64,000 nt of DNA from the NCBI RefSeq assembly GCF_036588685.1, contig NC_086375.1, forward strand, positions 63,197,314-63,261,313, read 5' to 3'. Shown here one piece after another: positions 10,590-22,257 of the stretch (position 1 is the first letter of the stretch; each line of letters starts with the position of its first letter). The DNA is from Mytilus trossulus. Its lineage: Eukaryota > Mollusca > Bivalvia > Mytilida > Mytilidae. The notes beneath the pieces are model-generated. The model did not search any database. It saw only the letters and a list, made by a program, of their open reading frames with translations, and was not told the origin of the DNA. The position numbers and the translations under genes are program-made.

Positions 10590-11320
10590 CTTATAAATGT
10601 GGATCCTTCTCCTGTCAAAAGTGTATAAATGAATGAAACTGTTTTCGTTTTAAATAAATGGCGGCAGTCAACTCATCCAGCATCCCATACTTTTATGTAA
10701 AGCTATCACGTTTTGAGTCTGTTTCGTATCCTAGGTAACGAATTTGTCAGTAACGTACATTTCAAGTATACTGAAGACCTTCAATTTAAGAAACCAATAG
10801 AGTTTATTGAATCGAAAAGGTTTATTTTTCTAGAAAGGATAATATACAGAATTACCCAGTGCTAATCGGAATATACTGAGGTTTAACTGAGAGAAGTTTT
10901 TAGCAGTAACGAACATGTCATAACTACGTTTTTACATCTAATATCTTCCCTTCCGACATTCCCAGAATCTGTTAACTGTACAATACAGAAAATTATATCT
11001 GTCTTGATTTGAGTAACTTTATCAACAAAGTTTTATTCCCTGTTTCAGCTCAAGTTTGATCATGTATATATATATATATTAAAAATTTCGACGTATTTAA
11101 GTTGGCGTAACGAACATGTACCTGCTTTTTGTGACAACCCTTAAGGAGTATGCTGTCATGCGTTTTCGGGAGATTGACGAATGAAAGTTTTTTCCCTGAA
11201 AGATATCACCAATTCCTCAACGCTGTGTAACTGTAAGGGATAAAGAAATGCACAAAGAGGCAACTTTCTAGTGATCAACACCTTATTTAAGATTTGGCGA
11301 CAGTAACGAACATTTCAATT
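10028..11320. repeat. Right cluster of the GTAACGAACATTTC motif
   Basis: Copies at 10028-10042 (-), 10050-10063 (-), 10400-10411 (-, half), 10418-10432 (+), 10735-10748 (+, variant), 10749-10764 (+), 10906-10920 (+), 11107-11120 (+) and 11302-11316 (+). Three are close pairs 14-22 bp apart; the rest are spaced about 155-200 bp. The central variation is GAACAT versus GTACAT, and the 3' end is TTTC or TGTC. Confidence 0.7.
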
Positions 11321-11600
11321 TGTTGATTCCGTTACCGAAAATTAAAAAAAAAAATTAAAAATTCTGATAACATTTTTTAATTAAAAGAGTGTTGGTCCAC
11401 ATGGATTAAAAATATACAGCAAATAAATCTGATACTCATACAGGAATTCGTACACACACCGGCGACAGCACATGCACCCTCTTATTGAAAATGCGTGGGA
11501 GCTAAAATGGGGGATATACAAAAAAAAGATTTTATGAGGAGCGGTTCTACAATTTTGAGGTATGAGATTGTGTGCATAAAGACATTTTATTTTCATCAAG

Positions 11601-14600
11601 GGATAACATCCAGAAAGATATTCGAAAGATGACAAAAAGTAACATCAAGTGTGACGGAAAGATAAGATTTTTACAGTCTGTGTGTAAAGATAATAAAGTT
11701 AGTCCTCTACCAGAGAAAATGCTTTCTACTAATATTATCCAACATGAATCCTTACCAAAAGCAACAGAGAGAAAAGGTATATAAGCATAAAAAACAGAAA
11801 ATCCTAGTCTAACTATACAAATCCTTGGATAAACTAATGAGTCACCTCGCCCCCACTAACCAAATGACGTATAAGTTAAAGCAATTAGCAAACATCTCAC
11901 AGTTGGAAGGCAAACGCCTGAATCTGACAGTTAAAGGTCAATTTGTCGACAAAAAAAGGACCCGTATGTAAAAGGTTTACGCCCACAAACAGCGCCACCT
12001 ATAATTTTGTCTACGGCATCTTTGAGAACGATGTCCCGTTCTGTAGTAAATTAAAACATTAAATTAACTAAAACATATAAAAGTAAGTGTAAAAAACATA
12101 TTGAAAGATATATTTGCAGATGACTGGTTATGCATGATACGCTGGCAATGTGCGCAATGTCCTTTAATCGAAGATTGAAAATTAGTTTGTTTCCTACGTC
12201 AAAATGGCGGATTTCAATGTTTACATTTTTTCCTCTATTTATAATCTGACACAATTTCATATCCAATCATTTATTAGCAATTTTATTATTGATCTTTGGA
12301 GATCATCCAATTAGATTTGCCGTTAGAAAGTGGCTATACGTTACCAGCCATCGTTACAAAGTAGCCATGTGTTTTGTGGGGATACCTTGGGAATGTTGTG
12401 TATTCAAAAGTTACGGTAAAAATCAATGTTTTCTTCATTATGTTTCCATGCATACACAAGTCATACCACCAAATCCATTATTTACAGACCTCATAAGGTA
12501 AACAGACATATTTAGCTGTCTGCTTTAGCAAAAATTCGTGTAAATAAGGCCTGATGGGTCGTTTTGAATTCAAGTACAGCCGACAAACACGTGGTAGATT
12601 GTTTATGTTTGACAGTTTGCTTTACCTTAATTGCACGTCGATGTTACATATATACTTAGCAATAACCTTTATCGTGTTATACTTTCAAGAGTTATATAAA
12701 ACATCTTGTCTAAGAAACTGGTCTAGCGAGGTGCAGGGACTTCCTTTACTAGGTCTTTAAATAGTGAGGGTGTAATGTGATGTTTACAAATTACCATATT
12801 TACATTACAGCATTTTTTTTTGCATTTGATATATTTCATATACATGTACATTTTATGTACACAAAGAACAATAGAGTAAATAAACATGCATGGATTTAAG
12901 ACATTTAATTCCCACCCTAGGTATAAAATTTTATACTCATTATACATTGGAACAAATAGAGCAGATTGCAATTGACATTATTATGTATTAAATGTCTAAA
13001 ATCCTAGCTGATTGATGGGGCCAAATCCTCAACATATTTTTTTCTATAAAGTATACAGCAGCTCCTCCAAGGATTAGTAAGGGAATACTTTACATATAGT
13101 CCAATGGCTAAGTCCTGTCTTTTTTGTCTTTGATTATTCCTTATTTATATTATCATTTCTATTATTCTCTTGTACATGTAGTAAGACAAAAGCTATTGGT
13201 ACTCTTATTTTCCTCATTTGCCTGAAAACAATGGAATGTATTCATTGTTGATGTATGTAAAGTGACTTGTAATTTAACTGTCACTGCTAACAGGTACTTG
13301 GACTCTGGTGATAAGTTTCTAGACTGTTATCTTATTGGCAATTATACCATATTTAAATGTCAGTTTCCCCTTTATAACTTTTAAAGAAAAGAATTAAATG
13401 ACAGTATAATAAGTTGTAAAAAATTTGAAATGTTTAGCACAAGTGCAAAATTTAATTGGCATATTCAAGAAAATCTAGAGATATTGAAAAATGTTGCAAT
13501 TTAAAATAAATGTTTTGCACTCAGAAAACTATAAATACAGTACAGATATTGTTTTAATTAAGACTTTGAGAATATTTGCCTGTTTAATAATCATGATAAT
13601 AGAAGATATAATTGTTATACCCTTTTTTACTAATATATGTGTGGCCCTGGTCTGGCTGTGGTTTAAAATCTAAGAATGGAGTTGGTTATATTCATGTTTA
13701 TCTGATTTATATCAACATTATTGTGTCAATTATATAAATCATTGTAACACATTACTTTGCTCTTCATGACCTTTTTTAATTGGAATAAAATATCTTATCT
13801 TATCTTATACCACATCTCTTTTATTTTAGTACTAACAGGTTAATTTTAAAAGCATTTGAAGTAAGTGAGATGTTGACAAGCTTTTATATAGTCCATGATT
13901 GTAAATACAGATAATATCATGAGTTTTTTTTATAAAAGTAAATAATGTGATTAAATTGATTATCTCAATTAAAAGAACTGACATTCTTATTTGATACTAT
14001 GAGATTATTTCTGATATCAGAATAATAAATATCTTATTGTTGTCCTGTTTACAAAAAAACATTAACATACTTAATTTAAGTCAGTTTTATTTTTGTCTAT
14101 GACTACTATAACATGGGAAGTGGCCGTGCAATCTCTATGTTATACATTGTAGTGTTCTCAGGTTTTTGTTTTTCAATTGATTATGCATTTTAGAGCAGGT
14201 AAGTATGAATTTGGATTAAATTTAAAGTTGATTCAGTATATTTTATGATATAATACCACTATTGTATTTCAACAAAGCATTTTCAAACTTTATTTACTGG
14301 TCAGCTTTATAGCTTACTATTCAATCAATAATTTAATTGAATGCACTCAACAGTTGGTTGCAGGACTATTGAATTCAAATATAAGAAGAAGAAAAATAAA
14401 GCAAAATTTGAAATAATACATATAATAGGAATTATGATGAGAACTGCATGATATCAGGTTGCAATACAGCTTTTGCTCAGTTATCTTTGTGTTGATTATT
14501 ATGTTCTAAATCCCTTTCTGGTTCTTTGGGTTCAGATATTTTCTCTTGATTAAGGCAAGCAACATAACTTGTACATCTTATAAAGGTTCTTATCTCAGGG

Positions 14601-17600
14601 TGAATCCAGACAATTTTAAACATAAGTGGTGGTATTCTCAACCAAGGATAAAAAGGAGAGTTAACTATATGATCCCTGAATTCAAATGCATTAATCTTCC
14701 ATAAAAGAGGAGGTCACCAGAACCCCTGGGATCCACCACTGTGTCTTAAAGCAGGTACAATAAAACAAGCATTGTACATGTACTTCTGTCCACTGCAAAT
14801 TCATATTATTTTCATTCAAAAGTATAAATGTTCACAATTTTAAAGACTATATTTCCTTTGTTTCCATATTCAGTTTGCTTTCATGCAATGAAAAGTTCAA
14901 TTCTATTGTTACACAGGTTCTACTGACAACTGATAAACCCCTCTTGTATCCTTCTATCTACCAAAAGGGTGTTTGAGAAAATACAATAAGTCCAAGTTCA
15001 GAATTTTCTTCTTTGGAAGTGTTCAATAACCTGTAAGTACTTGAAAAAAAATGTCATATTCAACCTTCCCATGACTATTTTAATGTTACAACAGTAGAGG
15101 AACATGGAATATTGAAAATTTACTGAAGAAATTGTCGAAATATATCTGCAATCATTAATTTTACTCGAATTTACTGTTGTGAACTTGCAATATCCTACGA
15201 TGCGCGTACCGAGTTATCTCCCTTTGATCTCCGCTTCGCAACGAATAATCTGACACAATTGCGTATCCGGGGTTTTTGTGATCTGATAAAGTACTTTTAG
15301 AAGCAAAAAATGGTTTTACTTCATATTTTATACCCCTCAACACGTTACCAAACCTATTTGAGGAATTATAAAGGATTTCCGTGGACCTACGCAAATTTTC
15401 AGAAAAAAAGTTTCACTTCACTCGTGAATTTATAACATTTTTACAACACTTTTTAATGATAATTATATAAAATAAGGAAGCTTATTCAATCTAGAATTGA
15501 ACTCTTTGGTTTTTATCAATGTACGAGTACAAATAAGACAATACGAGTTCAAAAACCACGAGGCGTGCACGTTTACCAAAAATCGTAAACTCTGACCTTT
15601 TATCACGTGACCAATGTCTTGACCTTAGAAGCCATTAAATCGTTTGCCGTTCAACTGTCAAATGGTTGCAAACGAAAACTTTGTAAATACAGCTGTTTCA
15701 CAAGCCAAACTGCTCTCAAACACACTATTCATAAGAACTTGGAAATTATCTCAATAGATATAGGAAGATGTAGTATGAGTGCCAATGAGACAACTCTCCA
15801 TCCAAATAACAATTTAAAAAGTAAACCATTATAGGTTAAAGTACGGCCTTCAACACGGAGCCTTGGCTCACACCGAACAACAAGCTATAAAGGGCCCCAA
15901 AATTATTAGTGTAAAACCATTCAAACTGGAAAACCAACGGTCTATATATAAACAAAATTAATACATACTAATCATTTGTATACTTGGATATTGAGGTTTA
16001 AAAATTTCTATAGTTGTTTATATCCACAGCCTGTGGTCTCTGTGCGGTTGTTGTATCGTTGTCAATCATACAACATTTCGGTGGTTTTTTATCAATGGCG
16101 TTTCATTTTTAAGGATATTTTTTTATCTTTTTTTATGCGAAATGTTTGATTTTTTTGTTTTTATTTATGTACTATTTGATTTTAAAATCGGATGTTTTAT
16201 AATTACTGTTTGATAAAGGTAAACGACCAGCACCAAACCCTAGCGTTTATGACTTTCCCGAGGAATACTGGCCATCACCAGACACAGAACTAGTACCTTC
16301 AGACATGAGTGCAAATCAGGTAGTCATTGTTGAACATACGTTAATGCTAGCTTAAAAAAATCTAATTCTTATAATAATTCCTCACTTAGCAATACATGCA
16401 TCTACAAGTAAGAGTACGAAGTATTGGACTGCCAATGCGACTATTCGTGAAGCCAATTTTACATTAGTGGTGACAATCGTGTCAATAGTTCATCGCATAA
16501 GCTTGTTATCAGCTAAATAAGATCAATGGAGGTTGAAAAATATCATTGTACTTTGTACTTAAAAAGTTTCTCAAATACATATTCCAAATGTTGTTATTTC
16601 ATTTCATACTTATATCATACATTTATGACTGATAATAAGACTATCTTCAGCTATTGATGGAGTGTAGCAGAGAAAAAAGAAGGAAAAAAGAAAACCATTC
16701 TAATAGCGCCGTAGAACCTAATTCGTAAGCATCTCCTTTATACCCTCTTGTATATACTTGGCATTGTTTACTGATTGATTGAAGTGAAACAATTCGAAAA
16801 AAGAATTTGTGAACAAATATTTTGTAAATGTTTAAGTTTCGCTACATATGATATATAGTATGTGGTCTGATCATTCACTTTAATACCATGTTACAGATCA
16901 CACAAGCTCGAGAAAAACTTTGCATGTTTGATATGAAGAGATGAAACATGCACAATTATTCAATTTCGGCTGCACATTGAAAAAATGAGATAGTTACAAT
17001 ATAGTTTTCCATAAATTTACAAAAGGGGAATCTTTATCACACAGGGATCGACATATTATAACCAGACATATCCAAACCATGCACACCATTCATTAAGAAG
17101 GTTAATATTACAAACGTTGTTTCAAATTAAAAAATAAACAGCTGCGCCATGAGCGCATGATACGCCCGATGTCTTATGTGGAAGTTATATGCAATAATCA
17201 TAAATAGTTTCTGAGAAAGTTTTAAGCAATAACCATATATAGTTTTTGAGACACAGCGGGAAACCCCCCCACCCTGGTTTTTTTTTTTACAAAAAACTCA
17301 ATATCACTAAAATAAAATTTTGAATCAAAACCAAAAAGTATACAGATCTTTAGATTAATGAGACAAAGAAGTGTGTAAAGTTTTAAGCAATAATCATAAA
17401 TTATTTTTGAGATACAGCGTGACATGTAAAAAAAACTCCCTTGTTTAACAAAATACTCAATAACTCAAAAATAAAATTTTGAATCATCAGCACAAAGTAT
17501 ACAGATCTTTAGATCGATATAACAAAGAAGTGTGTAAAGTTTTAAGCAATAATCATAAATTGTTATAGAGATACGGCACAACATGTAAAAAACCCTCCCC

Positions 17601-19223
17601 CTTTTTAACAAAATACTCGATCACACAAAAATAAAATTTTGAATCATCATCAAAAAGTATACAGATATTAAGATTTATATAACTAAGAAGTGATTAATAT
17701 AACAAAGACATGTGTAAAGTTTGTAGCAATAATCATAAATCTATTTTGAGATATGGCGCGACATGTAAAAAAAACCTCCCCCTTTTTTACAAAATACTCA
17801 ATAACTCAAAAATGAAATTTTGAATCATCACCAAAAAGTATACAGATATTAAGATTTATATAACTAAGAAGTGTTTAAAGTTTTAAGCCATAATCAAGAA
17901 TAGTTTTTGAGATACAGTGCGACATGTGAAATAAACACCCCCTGTTTTAGCTACTAAGTGCCGTAAATCAAAAAGTTTAAATCTAATTTTCACCAAAAAG
18001 TATACAGATCATTTGACCATCATAAGAAACAATTATATTAAGTTTCATGAAATTTGGATAAGTTGTTCTCAAGTTACGGTGCGACATGTTTACGCCGGAC
18101 AGACGGACGGACAGACGGACGGACACCGGACATGTGTATACCATAATACGTCCCGTCAAAATTTTGACGGGCGTATAAAAATAGCATTACAAATGTGTTG
18201 GTTATAGCATATATCAAATAATTGAATTGGGTATGACTTAGTTAAAGATCTCCCTGTTCATATTCCTTACATTAAACACCGGTTATAATGTAGTTCTGAA
18301 AAGCAGTGGTAATTAAGGATTTATTGAGCTGCGAATTAAACACAAACCATCGACTGGTGTTAATTTCTGCGAGGAAAGAAACATCTATTATGTAAATGGC
18401 ATTTATATTTTTTACAGATCGTCTTTAGACCTTTTAAATGCGGTAAGAAGAACTGAACGTTTGCCAATTGTCTCCCTTAAACAGAATCTTTCCGTGGTAA
18501 AACAAGCACTAAGTTATCCGGATAGTACAATATTTGAACAGAAAATCACAGAGAAGAGAAAGACCTTTGTCAAGGTATTTAACTGTTGATGTGCGAGTTC
18601 TGTCGATCAGATTTCAAACTACTAGTAATTGATGTTTCGATTAAAATCGTCAATTAAACAGTTTTGGTTTTCGTACACAAATTGGGTTTTACCCCCATAA
18701 ATCAAAGTTTAAAAGGAATAGGTAAAAAATAAAATATATATTCTGATAATTTAATCTCAATTGAAACCGCTAAATTCTTAGACTTGTTCCTTTGTTCGTT
18801 TCAAACAGTGCTGCTAACGAAGAGTGAAAAAAAACCAAATAGTATTATAATCCACTTCACGTACCGCTATAAAGATGATATCCTGTTTATACCATTCAAC
18901 TTGTTCTTATAAAAGCACCACAGATATATGATCATACAGTAGCTCTGCTTCGTATTTCCACTGTTTAAATATGTTTGTATATTTTTTAGACTTTGAAAGA
19001 AGTTTTTGCTGAACGAAATATCGGAGACTCTCCTAATATAGATTGTCCTGAGCAGCTGACTAGGGAGATAGGTAGACGATTGCGACTTTGCTTAATGGGT
19101 CAAAGAACAGTCAAATCCATACCATGTGGCATCGATATAACAATCGATAACCTCAAGTCTAATGTTACTGAAACAAGAACCTCAAACATTTATCCAGAAT
19201 CAAGTTCAGAAGTGTGCGTGTAA
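11601..19223 (+). CDS. Unidentified multi-exon gene
   Basis: Five exons whose phases agree: 11601-11776, 16219-16319, 16651-16724, 18418-18574 and 18990-19223 (stop TAA). Each has AG acceptors and GT donors (GTATAT, GTAGTC, GTAAGC, GTATTT). Joined, they give about 213 residues: K/S-rich at the start, then PAPNPSVYDFPEEYWPSPD, a basic stretch EKRRKKEN, and a helical region with LDLLNAVRRTERLPIVSLKQ and LTREIGRRLRLCLMGQRTVK. AATAAA follows the stop at 19319. I do not recognise the family. The 5' end is missing: exon one starts in mid-codon, so an upstream exon probably exists to its left, possibly beyond the transposon-like region. Exons two to five lie in duplicated block A and are repeated inverted at 36404-33400. 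Exon one is not duplicated. Confidence 0.6.
11777..15399. other. Long first intron, unduplicated part
   Basis: AT-rich. Open frames here (for example 12289-12501 plus, 12723-12971 minus) show no domain signature. I found no further phase-compatible exon between 11776 and 16219 and no strong repeat. Confidence 0.4.
15755..15965 (-). repeat. Interspersed repeat family R3
   Basis: Carries GCCAATGAGACAACTCTCCA, AAGTAAACCATTATAGGT, TTCAACACGGAGC and AAGCTATAAAGGGCC, a repeat type I associate with mussels. Other pieces: 22382-22490, 44660-44765, 45050-45240 (related), 62030-62085 and 62657-62790. Mirrored copy at 36658-36868. Confidence 0.7.
17141..18178 (+). mobile_element. Non-autonomous element with tandem modules, family 1
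   Basis: Starts with a small hairpin, TGCGCCATGAGCGCA at 17143. The body is about five diverged tandem modules of roughly 160-180 bp, each with AAGTTTTAAGCAATAATCA, GAGATACAGCGCGACATGT-like and AAAGTATACAGAT blocks. Next come GACGGACGGACAGACGGACG triplets, and it ends in the perfect palindrome CCCGTCAAAATTTTGACGGG (18152-18171) then CGTATAAAAA. Hairpin-ended elements with tandem cores resemble Helentron-associated (HINE/pearl-like) elements of bivalves; that assignment is inference. It sits in the intron between the third and fourth exons of the unidentified gene. Mirrored copy at 34445-35482. Confidence 0.65.
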
Positions 19224-19318
19224 TAACTTCAATGTACCATGGTTTGGACAAGCGGACCTTAAAATTTGCATTGCCTAAATCTGGTTGATCATCATCATCT
19301 TTATGCTGTTTTAACTTC

Positions 19319-19324
19319 AATAAA
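19319..19324 (+). promoter_or_regulatory. Polyadenylation signal AATAAA
   Basis: Lies 96 nt after the stop of the unidentified gene, in the right orientation. Mirrored at 33299-33304 for the inverted copy. Confidence 0.55.
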
Positions 19325-19682
19325 ACATTTAGTCGTTTTTTTCCTATTCTCTTATTTTTGTTTCATTCTGTATAGTTTATTTTGTATTTGTTGAACTGTT
19401 ATTCTGTTATTCTGCTTGAAGATAAAAAAAGAAAATCCGTATTGAAAAAGTAACAAGGACAAAATGGTACATGGTTGTAATTGCCAATGAAAGATATACA
19501 AACCTATCAACACACCACACTAACACACACAAACCAACAAAATGAAACACAGTCTTAACAAAAGGCAAATATTTAGCTAATCGCCACAGTGTCTTAACTA
19601 ATTGCAAATAAAGAGGTGATAACAACATTTAGCATTTAATATTGGTTCTCCTGGTATAAACCACCCATCAATGTAGAAATAA

Positions 19683-19805
19683 AACCAATACTTGCACCAA
19701 ATAAACAAGTATAATCAATACTTGTACAAAATATCCAAGTATAATCAATACTTGTACCAAATATCCAAGTATAACCAATACTTGTACCAAACATCCAAGT
19801 ATATA
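19683..19805. repeat. Short tandem repeat, about 31-bp unit
   Basis: Four units of CAAGTATAATCAATACTTGT plus about 11 bp. Each unit is itself nearly palindromic (AAGTAT/ATACTT). The open frames across it are repeat artefacts. Mirrored at 32818-32940. Confidence 0.8.
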
Positions 19806-20638
19806 TATGTACACACTCTGCATATAAACGCCATAAAAGGCTATAATAAATACCAAAGACTTTGTAAAGTGGATAGTCGCACGACAACGCCGATGCTCTA
19901 TATTTAATGATAAATAATCTCAATACATACATATATATCTACACATATAATATATAACTCAAACATCAGTATCGGCACAAAAAACTCTCCAAATAAAAAG
20001 CTTAATAAACTTTAACCAGAATTAAAATTTTACCAAGAAAATTCGACTGCTCAGATTGACGATGTCGTGCTGAATGATAACATAGGCAATAAAATACCGC
20101 GAAAATAATTTTGAAGCGGGAAAACATTACGCCCTCTATGCTACATATGATGAAACACCCAGGAGAAATTAATTTCACTCTAATGCACTGCCCATTTAAA
20201 CGAATGAAATTATAATTCTAAAATTGATTTTGTAATTGGTAAAGAGGTAGGGCCAATTTCAAAAATTGACGACAGAATAGAATTTACTTTTAGAAACAAA
20301 AAATAAAAATGCTTTCGACCAATATCTCGATTAACATATACATTGTATTATGATATGTGTGATAAATAGATCAATTAAACCATCAAAAAGGATGAAAGTC
20401 CAATGTGCGGAATTTACGGTGATTTTAGGTGGAAAAAAACAGGGAATCACCCAGAAGGACATTTCCAACCAAAAAAAGTAATGTTTTTGTGACTGTTGTA
20501 ATTTATTCTTCTTTTTCCCTCAAAAATGAAATTGGTTTGGTGTGTCCTTATCACATAAAAAAACAAAACTTTTTAATAAAAAAAATTGTAACAACACTAA
20601 TTGTACTGATATAGCTCCTAAATAACACAGTATAACAA

Positions 20639-20727
20639 GCGTCGGCGTGGCTCCATCAATAGAGCATAGAACTACTATTCAAAGACTGTTTTGAAGATAA
20701 CATTCGAATCTCGCTTAGACTTATTGC
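20639..20727 (+). repeat. tRNA-like SINE head (degenerate)
   Basis: GTGGCTCCATCAATAGAGC resembles a tRNA box A and ATTCGAATCTCGC a box B, about 50 bp apart. The anticodon arm does not pair well, so this is not a functional tRNA but could be a tRNA-derived SINE remnant. Mirrored at 31896-31984. Confidence 0.3.
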
Positions 20728-21221
20728 ATTTTTTGTGTTGTTATATTAAATTTTGATGTTTCTATCATATTTTTTGGATGTTGGCTCAATTCATACAGTC
20801 ATTCTGGTTTATTTTGACTTTATAGTATATCATTTTATTAAAGAAAAAATAATGTATCTCTTATTGTGTGCATTCCCATGACTGTCCATACTCTTGACTT
20901 ACTTTCTATTCAATGTTTACATTTATAACATATGTGCACGGAACAACTGCCGTCAAACTGATGTAGGTGCCTGTACATAACTAATAACACGAAATTTTAT
21001 TATATAGTGTAACGTGTATATATATATAACCAGGCGTTTATATCGCAAACGTCCGTTCCAGTAAATACTTGGATCCAAGTTGTTCACAAACAAAATGGTA
21101 ATACTAAAAAATACAACTATCTATATTATGCACAATGAACTAAAATATACACACTGACTCTTTGTCGAAATAAAGTTACAACGGACAATTATATATATAC
21201 AAATATAATACAATAAACCAG

Positions 21222-21474
21222 CCTGTCCTCAAGATGGGACGATGTGTCACTTAGAGATAGTATAGCTGGTACAGCTTGTCCTCCGAATGGGACAGTTTGT
21301 CAGTACAAGACAGAGCGGTCTGGTACAACTTGTCCTCCGAGTGGGTCAACCTGTCACTACCAGAAAGTGCGGCCTGGAACAACTTGTCCTCCGAGTGAGA
21401 CAACCTGTCACTACCAGACAGAGCGGGCTGATACAGCCTGTCCTCCGAGTGGGACAGTCTGCTATGTCAATCCC
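21222..21474 (+). repeat. 54-bp minisatellite with Cys-rich translation
   Basis: Nearly five units of 54 bp containing CTTGTCCTCCGAGTGGG and CCTGTCACTACCAGA. The unit is 18 codons, so one frame stays open and reads CPPSGxxCHYQ repeatedly (21244-21660). That frame has no ATG at its start, no signal peptide and no splice evidence. I therefore call it a repeat, not a gene. Mirrored at 31149-31401. Confidence 0.7.
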
Positions 21475-22257
21475 GTCAACATGTACATCCACCTTGTACC
21501 CAGTACAAAGTGTCCTCTGAATATCAAGGCTCTTCTAGCACTAATTATATCCGACGTACGCTCAGTTGAAGGATGGCAGCTCATCGACAGTCAACCGACA
21601 GCCCCGTGTATCGTTTCTCACTCTCTTATATACCCCAGGACGACTATACTATTTACTTGATAGGGGTGTTCTCTAAATGTTCCCGATACCGAACACAAGA
21701 GTACCTCCCAAACAACCCCCATACCGATGGACCCAACCACTGACTCTCCCGCCAAACGTCTAAATCTGTTTAACTCTTTCTCAAGCATAAACCATGCATT
21801 GATACACCAAGATTCTACTTGATTATAACCTTAACGACCAATAAACATTACAATAGCAATGAAGCCCAAATGCTGCGTGTGTAAAATACACATAACTTAA
21901 AATGAGGCCATTGTATACAAGTTTCAAAACAACACAAACAATTTTTCGAAACCTTTTTAAACTTTCTAAACTAATTTAAATAAACTATTCCCGATGAGAG
22001 ACTGTCAAAATCAAAGTCTTACAAATAAAAGAACAAACATAAAAGACAAAAGAAGATTTTCAAGAACATTCATTGTATTGTTCTGTAAACTATATCAACC
22101 TTAGATTAGCACAAGATTCGATCAAATAGTGAAAAACAATATGACATTTTGTGTAGTGTATTTGAAGACAGTCTGTATATATATATAAAAATAAAAAATA
22201 GGTATTTGTTTTGTTTTTATGACTTGTAAGCGACCATATGATAATTAAGCCCGTCCT

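Larger units (their letters stand above)
6658..11322 (-). mobile_element. Candidate autonomous DNA transposon with motif arrays
   Basis: The region is defined by a DDE-like ORF (7403-9874, minus) and a 14-bp motif, GTAACGAACATTTC and close variants, on both sides but not inside the ORF. Copies are near 6661 (diverged), 7041, 7208, 7364, 10028, 10050, 10400 (half), 10418, 10735, 10749, 10906, 11107 and 11302. Many transposons carry arrays of transposase-binding sites in their subterminal regions, and this layout fits. The ends are uncertain. TNAAATGTYCGTTAC at the left and its complement at the right are the best terminal pair I see. I found no convincing target-site duplication. Confidence 0.5.

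Noticed and set aside
19636-19932. Overlapping open frames on both strands with YTWIFGTSID repeats
   Set aside because: Produced by the 31-bp tandem repeat; mirrored at 32691-32987.
20639-20727. Functional tRNA gene
   Set aside because: Box-like elements are present but acceptor and anticodon stems do not pair; at best a SINE head.
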